DNA of 6,377 bases, from positions 1 to 6,377 of the forward strand of contig JAAOZZ010000269.1 of NCBI GenBank assembly GCA_012274175.1, given 5' to 3'. Origin of the DNA: Betaproteobacteria bacterium. Its GTDB lineage: Bacteria; Pseudomonadota; Gammaproteobacteria; Burkholderiales; Usitatibacteraceae. The first letter of the stretch is position 1, and the number at the start of each line of letters is the position of its first letter. Below are positions 1-6,377 of this stretch, piece by piece. The notes under the pieces were generated by a model. It ran no database searches and had not been told where the DNA came from. It worked only from the letters and a program-made list of their open reading frames with translations. The position numbers were made by a program, and so were the translations under genes.

Positions 1-2856
1 GCTTGCCTTCTCCGCGGCCTCCTTCGCCTCGGGCTTCGCGATCTCGCGCTCGAAGACCAGCTTCAGGTAGCGGGGATATTCATCGGGCGCGACCGTGATC
101 GCGGCTTCGCCCGGCGCGGCCTTGCCGCCGGCGGCGAGCGCCGCCCGCTTCGCTTCCATCACCTTCTGCATCAGCGCGGCCCGCTTCAGGGCCTGCAGGT
201 CCCGCTGCGCGTTCTCCCGCGACGCGAGGCCGATCTTGATCCCCGGCCGATCGGCGAGCGCCTTCGCGAGCGTGTCGAGCTTCTTCCTGGCGGCGGCGCC
301 GAGCTGCGCGTCGCCCGGATCGAAATCCACGAACGCGAGGTCCTCGCCCGACGCGGAACCGGCGCCGCCATCGCCGCCGCCACTGCCGCCGAGCGCCGCC
401 GCGAGCAGCGAGAAGGGCGACGTCACCGCCTTCCTGAACAGTCCCGCCACCACCTGGGTGATGAGGCCGCCGATCGCGAACTGCGGATCGTCGAGGGAGC
501 CGCTGATGGGGAGCTCCAGGTTGATGGCGCCCTTCGAGTCCTTGAGCAGGTTCACGGCGAAGAGCACCGGCAGCTTCGTCGCGTCCGGGCTCTCGACCTT
601 GTCGCCGAACACGAGCTGGTCGATCAGGATCCGGTTGCGCCCCTCGAGCTTGCCGTTCTCGACGTGGTATCTCACGTCCAGGGTGAGCGTGCCGCGGGTG
701 ATGCCGTAGCCCGCGTAGCGCTCGGAATACGCGGTGAGCGTGGGCAGCTCGATGCCCTTCGCCTTCGCGCCGATGTCGAGGAAGAGCTCGCCGCCCAGGG
801 GATTGATGGTCCCGGCGATCGCCACCGGCGCTGCCTTGTCGTAGCTTCCCTGCAGATCCACCACCGCGCGGCTCGACGGATCCGACGAGAGCTTCGTCAC
901 GGTTCCGTGCAGCCCGCCCACGTCGGCGGTGTAGTTGGGCTTGATGAAGTGGTCCGTGAAATTGAGCCGGCTGTCGGTGAAGCCGACGCGCTCGATGCGG
1001 ATGTCCCGCGGTTTCGCGGCGTCGGCCTCGGGCGCGGGGGCTTGGGGCGCGGAGGCCTCGGGAACTGCCTGCGTGGCGGACTTGAGCTGCTGGAGGTTGA
1101 TCTTGCCGTCGGGCAGGACCACCACCCGCGCGTATGCCTTGCGCACCGCGATGTCCGCCACCGCGAGGTGGAGCGGGTCGTTCTTCGACCACTTGAAGTC
1201 CACGCCCCTGCATTGGATCGAGGCCCAGTTGAGGAGGTCCTCGCCGCTGGTGGTCTCCACGCTCGCGACGTTGGCGATATCCGCCGAGCCGGAATAGGAC
1301 AAGCGCATGGCGTCGCCTGCGCCGGCCACGGTCAGGGTCCCTTTCGCGGAGGCGTTGCCGCTCTTCAACCTCACGGTGGCGAACTGGTCCACGTAGGGGC
1401 GCAGCGCCACCAGGTCGATGCGCCGCGCGTCGATGCGCGCGTCGAGCGACGGCGGATCGATGCCGAAGGCGGACTCGAGGTCCACGGTCCCGGATTTGCC
1501 CACCACGAGGCTCGCCTTCATCGACGACTTGCCGTCCTTCGCCGAGGTGATGTCGGCCGCCTCGAGATGGGTGATCGCCAGGCGCTGCGTCATCGCGGGT
1601 TTCACCGTCCCGTCGGCGAGCGCCACCTGGTAGCCGTCGATCGCGAGCTTGCCGAGCGCGAAGGTCCAGGGCGGCGCGGCATCGGTGGCGGCGGCACTCT
1701 CCGGCGCTGCCGCCGGATGCATCGGCAGCTCGATCGCGCCGTCGCGCCCGCGCTGGAACGCGAGCACCCCGCCATGGGTGGAAAGCGACCCGATGCGCAC
1801 GCTCTTCTTCTGCGCGTCGATGCGGATGTCGTCCGCCTCGGTCGCGGGAATGTTCCACTGGCCATGGTCGGCGCTCGCCTTCGTCACCCGCAGCGCGTTG
1901 ACGTGCGCGACGCCCGCGAGCGGATCGAGGGAGGCCAGGTCCAGCTCGAGGCGAGCGACCTCGGCGAGCGCGGGCTCCGTGGAGGAAGACAGGCGCACGT
2001 CCCGAAGCGACGCCGTGCCCGCGACCTCGACCGAAGGCTCCTTGTCCGCGGCCTGGGTGAATCGCACGCTGAGGTGGGCGTCGAGCTTCGCGGCGTCCAC
2101 CTTCACCGGCAGCGCGGTGGGCGAGTATTCGACGTAGCGGGTCACGTCGAGGGATTCCAGGTCGAGCGCCACGCGGGTGCGCAGCGAATTCTCGAACGGC
2201 AGCGTGTCTCCGGTGATGGTGAGCGGAGACCCGTTCACCTTCGCGGAGAACCTCGGCTGGACGAATTCCTTCAGGTGCGTGGGAAGGTTCGAGATGAAGG
2301 GGATGGCGATGTCGATATCGGTCACCTGTTGCCTGGCACCCTTGGGCCGGTCGTCGAAGTCCACGCGCCCGCCGGTGAGCCGGATGTTGCTCAGGGAGAA
2401 TTCCGTCTTTCGCGCCGGCTTGGCAGGCTGCGGCGCGCCGGCGAGGCGGCCCAGGATGTCGGTCACGTTGTAGTGCGCGTCGCCGTCGCGCACGAGGTGC
2501 ACCTTCAGGCCCGCGAGCGTCACGTGGTCGGCGACGGGGGCAAGCCGGTAGAGGGAGGTGATGCTGCCGTCGAGATCGAGGCGGTCGAACGAGGCGAAGG
2601 GGGTGGCCTTGTCGGGCTCCATCACTCGGAAGCCCTTCGCGGTCGCCTGCAGGGTGAACGGATTGAACGTGAGGTCGTCGATCGCGACGACCCGGCCCAG
2701 GCGCTCACCGAGCTTCGCGGCGATGATCGTCCGCGCGAAATGGGGCAGCACGAGCCCCCCCAGCACCCCGTAGAGGGCGACGGCGGCCGCGAGCCACAGC
2801 AAGCCAGCGCGCCAGCGGCGCAGGGCGGTTCCAGGGGGCATGGCCTCTTTCTTCAT
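1..2856 (-). CDS. DUF748 / AsmA-like envelope protein, 3' end cut by window edge
   Basis: The frame is open from ATG 2856 to the left edge, giving 952 residues. An in-frame TAG (2886-2884) with no start codon after it limits the N-terminus; Met6 (2841) is the only close alternative. Residues 17-37 form one hydrophobic N-terminal helix, so the body should be periplasmic. Residues about 50-125 match the DUF748 N-terminal pattern (FNPFTLQATAKGF, then DGDAHYNVTDIL). The ligand-free repeat style NIRLTGGRVDFDD recurs near residue 620 as RIERVGFTDSRLNFTD. Residues about 715-792 carry the AsmA-like C-terminal signature (LPVLFAVNLLKD, then GSLDDPQF), followed by TSPFSLL (812-818). A Gly/Ser linker (823-837) leads to an OmpA-like segment starting EDLAFVDFDPG. 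Homologues commonly exceed 1,000 residues, so perhaps 100 are missing. The AsmA-like superfamily is implicated in lipid traffic and outer-membrane homeostasis; this protein's own substrate is unknown. Confidence 0.9.
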   Translation of the reverse strand, partial: MKKEAMPPGTALRRWRAGLLWLAAAVALYGVLGGLVLPHFARTIIAAKLGERLGRVVAIDDLTFNPFTLQATAKGFRVMEPDKATPFASFDRLDLDGSITSLYRLAPVADHVTLAGLKVHLVRDGDAHYNVTDILGRLAGAPQPAKPARKTEFSLSNIRLTGGRVDFDDRPKGARQQVTDIDIAIPFISNLPTHLKEFVQPRFSAKVNGSPLTITGDTLPFENSLRTRVALDLESLDVTRYVEYSPTALPVKVDAAKLDAHLSVRFTQAADKEPSVEVAGTASLRDVRLSSSTEPALAEVARLELDLASLDPLAGVAHVNALRVTKASADHGQWNIPATEADDIRIDAQKKSVRIGSLSTHGGVLAFQRGRDGAIELPMHPAAAPESAAATDAAPPWTFALGKLAIDGYQVALADGTVKPAMTQRLAITHLEAADITSAKDGKSSMKASLVVGKSGTVDLESAFGIDPPSLDARIDARRIDLVALRPYVDQFATVRLKSGNASAKGTLTVAGAGDAMRLSYSGSADIANVASVETTSGEDLLNWASIQCRGVDFKWSKNDPLHLAVADIAVRKAYARVVVLPDGKINLQQLKSATQAVPEASAPQAPAPEADAAKPRDIRIERVGFTDSRLNFTDHFIKPNYTADVGGLHGTVTKLSSDPSSRAVVDLQGSYDKAAPVAIAGTINPLGGELFLDIGAKAKGIELPTLTAYSERYAGYGITRGTLTLDVRYHVENGKLEGRNRILIDQLVFGDKVESPDATKLPVLFAVNLLKDSKGAINLELPISGSLDDPQFAIGGLITQVVAGLFRKAVTSPFSLLAAALGGSGGGDGGAGSASGEDLAFVDFDPGDAQLGAAARKKLDTLAKALADRPGIKIGLASRENAQRDLQALKRAALMQKVMEAKRAALAAGGKAAPGEAAITVAPDEYPRYLKLVFEREIAKPEAKEAAEKAS

Positions 2857-2868
2857 GTTGGCGAGGCG

Positions 2869-2885
2869 AGGGTGGCACGCACCCT
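2869..2885 (-). other. Small hairpin just upstream of the DUF748 gene
   Basis: A perfect 6-bp inverted repeat, AGGGTG and CACCCT, encloses a 5-nt loop. It ends 12 nt before the ATG at 2856, so in the mRNA it would sit close to or within the ribosome docking site. The 12 nt between hairpin and start contain no Shine-Dalgarno-like GGAG. No run of T follows it, so it is not an intrinsic terminator. The stem is directly visible; any role in translation is inference, and short stems arise by chance in G+C-rich DNA. Confidence 0.3.
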
Positions 2886-2891
2886 AGGACC

Positions 2892-2913
2892 GCGAACGCA
2901 CCGCGTCGTTCGC
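2892..2913 (-). other. Hairpin in the gap between the YqgE-like and DUF748 genes
   Basis: A perfect 7-bp inverted repeat, GCGAACG and CGTTCGC, encloses an 8-nt loop. It lies 15 nt after the YqgE-family stop codon. On the minus strand it is followed by GGTCCTAGGG rather than a T tract, so it does not qualify as a Rho-independent terminator. It could act as a 3'-end stabiliser or partial attenuator between the two genes, or be fortuitous. Confidence 0.3.
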
Positions 2914-2928
2914 CCCGGCGCGCCCCGT

Positions 2929-3525
2929 TCACCTCACGTCGTTGCTCACCATCGTCGCCGAAGCCCTGCGGTCGAGCTCCGGCCAGATCTTGTCCGGCTT
3001 CTCGTCGAAGATCCATTTCGCCTCGGCGGGAACCACGCGCCAGTCGCCGCGCCGGATCTCCATTTCCAGCTGCCCCGGATCCCAGCCCGCGTAGCCCGAG
3101 AACACCCGCAGCCCGGTCATGGACCTTTCGCCCCGGAGGAGCTCCCGCAGGAGCTTGCGGGCCGAGCTCGCGTAGACGCCCGGGAGGATCTCGGCCGCGT
3201 CCGGCGCCGGGGACTGCAGGCGCGAAAGGAAGACGACGGTCTGGGGCGAGACGGGCCCGCCGAAACTCACCTTGGAATCCGGCGGCGCCGCACCCTGGAA
3301 CTCCGGCAGTGCCGTCCCCAGAGGAATCGAGGTCGGCCGGTTGATGATGAGACCCGTCGTGCCGATGGCGTCGTGGCGCGTGAGCAGCACCACCGTGTCG
3401 CGGAAATTGGGATCGAAGTCCTTCGCGTGCGCCACCAGGAAGACGGGATGCGAGAGATCCGGCCCGTCGCCCGCGCAGAGCGTGGGAACCAGGAACGCGA
3501 TCGCGCAAAGGATTCGAAGCGGCAT
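2929..3525 (-). CDS. YqgE/AlgH-family protein with predicted signal peptide
   Basis: The 198-residue product (stop TGA 2931-2929) carries the hallmarks of the YqgE/AlgH (DUF179, formerly UPF0301) family: FDPNFRDTVVLL at 37-48, GLIINRP at 58-64, GGPV at 89-92, and FSGYAGWDPGQLEMEI at 142-157, followed by a family-like W-rich end. Usual length is about 185-200. Ordinary YqgE starts directly with its first beta strand and is regarded as cytoplasmic. Here an extra segment, MPLR then a hydrophobic ILCAIAFLVPTL and a small-residue CAG, looks like a Sec signal peptide with cleavage near residue 18. The mature part has no cysteine, and the Cys17 context is not a lipobox. The gene lies shortly after pbpC and is probably co-transcribed. 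Start choice is uncertain: ATG 3525 has GGAGG 10 nt upstream, while ATG 3549, eight codons earlier, has GGAGGT with only 3 nt after it. YqgE's biochemical role is not established. Confidence 0.88.
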   Translation of the reverse strand: MPLRILCAIAFLVPTLCAGDGPDLSHPVFLVAHAKDFDPNFRDTVVLLTRHDAIGTTGLIINRPTSIPLGTALPEFQGAAPPDSKVSFGGPVSPQTVVFLSRLQSPAPDAAEILPGVYASSARKLLRELLRGERSMTGLRVFSGYAGWDPGQLEMEIRRGDWRVVPAEAKWIFDEKPDKIWPELDRRASATMVSNDVR

Positions 3526-3535
3526 GGTGCGGCGG

Positions 3536-3540
3536 CCTCC
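3536..3540 (-). promoter_or_regulatory. Shine-Dalgarno for the YqgE-family start at 3525
   Basis: GGAGG lies 10 nt before ATG 3525. It overlaps a GGA codon of the alternative longer reading frame; GGA is otherwise uncommon in this window, which mildly favours the downstream start. The spacing is at the long end of the usual range. Confidence 0.45.
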
Positions 3541-3552
3541 GAGCGCCATCTT

Positions 3553-3558
3553 ACCTCC
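3553..3558 (-). promoter_or_regulatory. Shine-Dalgarno for the alternative start at 3549
   Basis: GGAGGT is followed by AAG and then ATG 3549. The sequence is near-ideal but the spacing is short. It lies in the 33-nt gap after the pbpC stop. If used, the YqgE-family protein gains MALGGRRT at its N-terminus and still reads as a signal peptide with a longer basic n-region. Confidence 0.45.
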
Positions 3559-3582
3559 GGGATCGCGCCCCGTCGCCGCGCC

Positions 3583-5904
3583 CTAGCGCTCCGCGTCCAC
3601 CCGCACTTCCCGGCTGTCGGAGCGCCCGTGGTCGTCGATCGCGCGGATGAGGTAGCGCCCGGCCGAGCCCGGGTGCCACGGAAGGGGGGAGGCCGCGGCC
3701 GAAGAGCCCAGGTAATTTTCTCCCGCGAACCAGTACAGCTCGTGCGCTCCCCCATCGACGGAGGCGGCGAGCGTGATCTCCGGCGGCCGGGACTCGCTCA
3801 ACCGCATCACGTACGCGGCGCCCGTCACCGGCGACTGGATGCGCGGGCCCCCGCCCTCGGTGTCCGCCGCGCCGTCGGCGCAATCGGCGACGGGTGGAGG
3901 TCGCCGCGGCAATCCCGCCTGCCGGAAGAGGCGCTGGATGTCCGATGGCCAGTACTCGAACACCTCCAGCTTCGCGCGCTTCAGCTCCGCCCTCGTGCAG
4001 GCGATGCGCCCGGTGCGCGGATCGATTTCCACCGCGCGGTGCAGCGTGCTCACTCGGATGGGCGACTTGCCCGGAATGAACCACGACTTCTCGCGCTTCG
4101 GGCACCACGCGTTGGGAAGGTCGCCCGAGGCGGTGCAGACCTCGACCCGCGCGAGCCCCATGGGCGGGCTCACCGACACGTCGCGATCGAGGCGGCCCTC
4201 GGCGTCGAGCGCGTCGGCGACCTGGAAGAAGAGCGGCGCGGCGGCGCGCACGCCCACGAACGCGGGATTGCCCGCGCCGTCGAAATTGCCGATCCAAACG
4301 ACCAGCACGTACGGTCCGGCGATGCCCGCGGTCCAGGCGTCGCGAAACGCCCAAGAGGTGCCGGTCTTCCACGCGATGCGCCGCAGGCTCGGACGCTCCG
4401 CGGTGGAGGAATCGGGCCGCGGGTTGTCCCGCAGCATGTCGAGCGTCACGAACGCCGCTTCCTCGGAAAGGAGCCGCGTGCCCTCGGCTTTCGGGTCGTC
4501 GAGGCGATAACGCAGCGGCCGCTCCACGCCGCGGTTGGCGAGCGTGGCGTATAGGCGCGCGAGCTCCTCCATCGTGACGTCTCCGCCACCGAGGGCCAGC
4601 GCCAGTCCGTAATGCCGCTCGCTCTTCATGCGCCCGACACCGGCGCCCTTCAGGAACTCGTAGAGGGAGGGCGAGGAGAGGTTGGCGGCGAGTGCGACGG
4701 CAGGCACGTTGCGCGAGCGGATCAGCGCGTCCTTCGCGGCGATGGGGCCCACGAACGCGCCGTCGAAGTTCTCCGGGCTGAAGGGGCCGAAGCTCGTGGG
4801 CGCATCCCGCAGGATCGTGTCGGGATGGATCAATCCCTGGTCGAGTGCCAGCGCGTAGACGAAGGGCTTCAAGGTCGAGCCCGGCGAGCGAGGAGCGCGG
4901 ATGGCGTTCACCTGGCCGTCGATGGCGTCGTCGAAGAAATCCGCCGAGCCCACCAGGGCCTTCACCGCCATGTCGCGGGTGTCCACCAGGATCGCGGCGG
5001 CGTTGGCGATTCCCACGGGCGACTCGCGCCGGACATATTGGCGGACCTGGCGCTCGAGGGTGCGCTGCAGGCGCAGCTCGACCGTGGAGGCGATCGTGCG
5101 CGTCGGATCCGCCGGGCGATCGCCCAGGAGCTGCGTGGTGAGGTGGGGTGCGGCGAACGGAAGCTCCCGCGGCGTGCGCAGCCTGAGCGGCGCGGCGACG
5201 AGGCCCGCGTAGCGCCGCGCCTCGGGATGCCGGGCGGTCCACTCGCCGAAGAGCACCGAGCGCGAGCGCACGAGGGAATCCAGGTCCGCTCGCGCGAAGG
5301 CCCGCCGCGCCGGGCTCTGGGGAATCACCGCCAGCGTGAGGACCTCGGGCGTGGTGAGCGAGCGCGCTGACTTCGAGAAATAGATGAGGCTCGCCGCGCC
5401 CACCCCTTCCACGTTCTGCCCGTAGGGCACGAGGTTCAGGTACGCCTCGAGGATCTCGTCCTTCGAGTAGAGGACCTCGAGGGCCAGCGCCCGCATCGCC
5501 TGGCGCGCCTTGCCGGCGATGGTGCGGGTGCTGCGATGGCCCTGGATGCGCGCGAGCTGCATGGTGAGGGTGGAACCGCCCTGGCGGTCGCCTTGCGCGT
5601 AGGTGCGCCAGGCGCCGCGCGCGATCGCGAGCGGGTTGACGCCCGGGTGCCAGCGGAACCAGCGGTCTTCCTTCAGCACCACCGCTTCCACGAGCTCCGG
5701 CGGCATCTCGGCGAGCGGCGTCCAGAGGCGGTACTTGTCGTCGCTCGAGAGGGTGAGGCGAAGGAGCCTGCCGTTGGCGTCGGTGATCGCCACCGACGTG
5801 GGCACGATGGAAGCGAAAGGCACGTGCCAGAGCGCCCGGGCTCCCGCAAGGGCGAGCGTCCAGATCGCCGCGAGGCAGCCGATCGCCAGGACCGCGCGCT
5901 TCAT
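3583..5904 (-). CDS. pbpC: Penicillin-binding protein 1C, bifunctional peptidoglycan synthase
   Basis: The 773-residue class A penicillin-binding protein (E. coli PBP1C is about 770) polymerises lipid II and potentially cross-links peptides at the outer face of the inner membrane. Residues 4-22 form a signal anchor. The GT51 glycosyltransferase motifs are intact: E79-D80-xx-F83 with HPG at 86-88, GGSTLTMQ at 109-116, K132/Q135, and EAYLN at 153-157 followed by YGQNVEGVGAAS. The transpeptidase triad is also complete: S343-TL-K346, S397-R-N399 and K513-TGT. A Cys-containing linker (C590, C601, C636, C675) precedes a C-terminal beta domain (about 685-770) of the PBP1C type (BiPBP_C). ATG 5904 overlaps the macroglobulin stop, begins the membrane anchor directly, and has GGAGG 10 nt upstream; the frame stays open further upstream, but that extension would lie inside the macroglobulin gene. 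In E. coli the transpeptidase activity of PBP1C has been questioned; here all catalytic residues are present. Stop is TAG. Confidence 0.96.
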   Translation of the reverse strand: MKRAVLAIGCLAAIWTLALAGARALWHVPFASIVPTSVAITDANGRLLRLTLSSDDKYRLWTPLAEMPPELVEAVVLKEDRWFRWHPGVNPLAIARGAWRTYAQGDRQGGSTLTMQLARIQGHRSTRTIAGKARQAMRALALEVLYSKDEILEAYLNLVPYGQNVEGVGAASLIYFSKSARSLTTPEVLTLAVIPQSPARRAFARADLDSLVRSRSVLFGEWTARHPEARRYAGLVAAPLRLRTPRELPFAAPHLTTQLLGDRPADPTRTIASTVELRLQRTLERQVRQYVRRESPVGIANAAAILVDTRDMAVKALVGSADFFDDAIDGQVNAIRAPRSPGSTLKPFVYALALDQGLIHPDTILRDAPTSFGPFSPENFDGAFVGPIAAKDALIRSRNVPAVALAANLSSPSLYEFLKGAGVGRMKSERHYGLALALGGGDVTMEELARLYATLANRGVERPLRYRLDDPKAEGTRLLSEEAAFVTLDMLRDNPRPDSSTAERPSLRRIAWKTGTSWAFRDAWTAGIAGPYVLVVWIGNFDGAGNPAFVGVRAAAPLFFQVADALDAEGRLDRDVSVSPPMGLARVEVCTASGDLPNAWCPKREKSWFIPGKSPIRVSTLHRAVEIDPRTGRIACTRAELKRAKLEVFEYWPSDIQRLFRQAGLPRRPPPVADCADGAADTEGGGPRIQSPVTGAAYVMRLSESRPPEITLAASVDGGAHELYWFAGENYLGSSAAASPLPWHPGSAGRYLIRAIDDHGRSDSREVRVDAER
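5901..5904 (-). other. ATGA stop/start overlap coupling macroglobulin and pbpC
   Basis: The minus-strand tetranucleotide ATGA contains the pbpC start (5904-5902) and the macroglobulin stop TGA (5903-5901). Such overlaps usually mean one transcript with translational coupling, which fits proteins proposed to work as a pair. Confidence 0.9.
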
Positions 5905-6377
5905 TTCGCCGGCGCCTCCACCGCGATCGTGCCGGCCAGGGAGCGCGCCGACACGCCGCGCTCGTACATCGCCTCGGCGTACGCGGGCGGCACGGTGTAC
6001 TTCCCGGCGTTGGTGGCCTTGATGCGGTACACGAACTGCTTCGTGTCCCCCGAGACCCAGCCGTAGAGCACCACACGGTCCTCGCGCACGTCGGCGTATT
6101 CGGGATGCCACGTGGTGGCCGCGGTCCCGATGGGCGGCACATATGCCTGATCGCCCTGGTCCGCGCCCTGCCCATCGCCCTCGCCGGGCCGATTGCCCTC
6201 CCGCCCGTTCCTCGGCTGCGATCGCGCGCGCGGCTCGAGCACCACCTCGAATCCGCCCGGCAGCAGGTCCACGATCGCCACGTTGTCCACCACGGCGCGG
6301 TCCACCGTGCGAATCCTGAGATGCACGTCCAGCTCCTCGCCCAGCTTCACCGAGGTCGCGGGCTTTCCGTCGGCGCC
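5901..6377 (-). CDS. Alpha-2-macroglobulin family protein (YfhM-type), C-terminal end only
   Basis: The frame is open from the right edge to TGA 5903-5901, giving 158 residues of what is normally a very large protein (about 1,500-1,900 residues). The fragment matches the C-terminal MG10-like domain of bacterial alpha-2-macroglobulins: KLGEELDVHLRIR, VAIVDLLPGGFEVVLEP, then HPEYADVREDRVVLYGWV, VYRIKATNAGKYTVPPAYAEAMYERG and a short tail ending APAK. The LLPGGFE and AGKYTVPP...MY elements are the strongest signs. Family members trap proteases in the periplasm and are often lipid-anchored to the inner membrane; the bait region, any CxEQ thioester and the N-terminus lie outside the window. Immediate linkage to pbpC points to the YfhM type rather than the YfaS type. 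A polar, low-complexity loop (6150-6230, rich in R, G, Q, D, E) interrupts the domain where homologues also vary. Confidence 0.9.
   Translation of the reverse strand, partial: GADGKPATSVKLGEELDVHLRIRTVDRAVVDNVAIVDLLPGGFEVVLEPRARSQPRNGREGNRPGEGDGQGADQGDQAYVPPIGTAATTWHPEYADVREDRVVLYGWVSGDTKQFVYRIKATNAGKYTVPPAYAEAMYERGVSARSLAGTIAVEAPAK
5915..5919 (-). promoter_or_regulatory. Shine-Dalgarno for pbpC inside the macroglobulin gene
   Basis: GGAGG ends 10 nt before ATG 5904 and lies within the last codons of the upstream gene. It supports the pbpC start at the ATGA overlap rather than an earlier in-frame start. Confidence 0.6.

Noticed and set aside
80..1858. A minus-strand frame of about 592 codons within the DUF748 gene
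   Set aside because: It is Arg/Gly-rich shifted-frame translation. The true frame across this region is continuous to the window edge and carries the AsmA-like signatures.
2869..2913. Intrinsic terminator between the YqgE-family and DUF748 genes
   Set aside because: Both hairpins lack a following T tract on the minus strand, and their stems are short.
3550..3582. Promoter or small gene between pbpC and the YqgE-family gene
   Set aside because: The gap is only 33 nt (57 to the second start) and holds a ribosome-binding site; no -35/-10-like pair or separate reading frame can be supported.
664..4554. A stop-free plus-strand frame of about 1,296 codons spanning three genes
   Set aside because: It is codon-registered antisense to the DUF748, YqgE-family and pbpC genes, which all share one frame. 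It stays open only because those genes avoid TTA, CTA and TCA codons. Its translation is Arg/Gly/His-rich with no domain-like pattern, while the opposite strand carries clear family motifs.
5905..6111. An N-terminal extension of pbpC to an ATG at 6111
   Set aside because: The extra residues are Arg/Gly/His-rich and lie wholly within the macroglobulin gene. They would bury the signal anchor in the middle of the protein, and the ATGA overlap with an upstream GGAGG gives a better start.
3551..6175. A minus-strand frame of about 874 codons overlapping pbpC
   Set aside because: It is a shifted-frame shadow of pbpC with Arg/Pro/Ala-rich low-complexity translation. The GT51 and transpeptidase motifs lie in the other frame.

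Overview
The window is a densely packed stretch of a high-G+C chromosome, roughly two thirds G+C by eye and with strong G/C preference at third codon positions. All four genes lie on the minus strand and are transcribed from high to low coordinates. Gene content and protein style (YfhM-type alpha-2-macroglobulin next to PBP1C, a YqgE/AlgH protein, and a large DUF748/AsmA-like protein) suggest a Gram-negative proteobacterium, most likely a betaproteobacterium. That placement is inference, since no taxonomic marker gene is present.

The order of transcription is as follows. (1) The C-terminal 158 residues of a bacterial alpha-2-macroglobulin (6377-5901) enter from the right edge. (2) A complete pbpC for penicillin-binding protein 1C (5904-3583) follows, its ATG overlapping the macroglobulin stop as ATGA. 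(3) A complete YqgE/AlgH-family gene (3525 or 3549 to 2929) comes next; unlike ordinary YqgE, its product carries a predicted signal peptide. (4) A large DUF748/AsmA-like membrane-anchored gene begins at 2856 and runs off the left edge with 952 codons visible. The gaps between genes are -4, 33-57 and 72 nt. The longest gap holds two small hairpins but no convincing terminator. No RNA gene, mobile element, CRISPR array or long repeat is visible.

The first two genes form the known protease-trap plus peptidoglycan-synthase pair, in which the macroglobulin is proposed to trap invading proteases in the periplasm and PBP1C to repair or extend the wall. The two downstream genes also encode predicted envelope proteins, one exported and one inner-membrane anchored with a long periplasmic body. 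The whole run can therefore be read as a cell-envelope maintenance or defence cluster. The exported YqgE relative and its linkage to this pair are the least ordinary aspects. The other genes look like intact, conventional members of their families.
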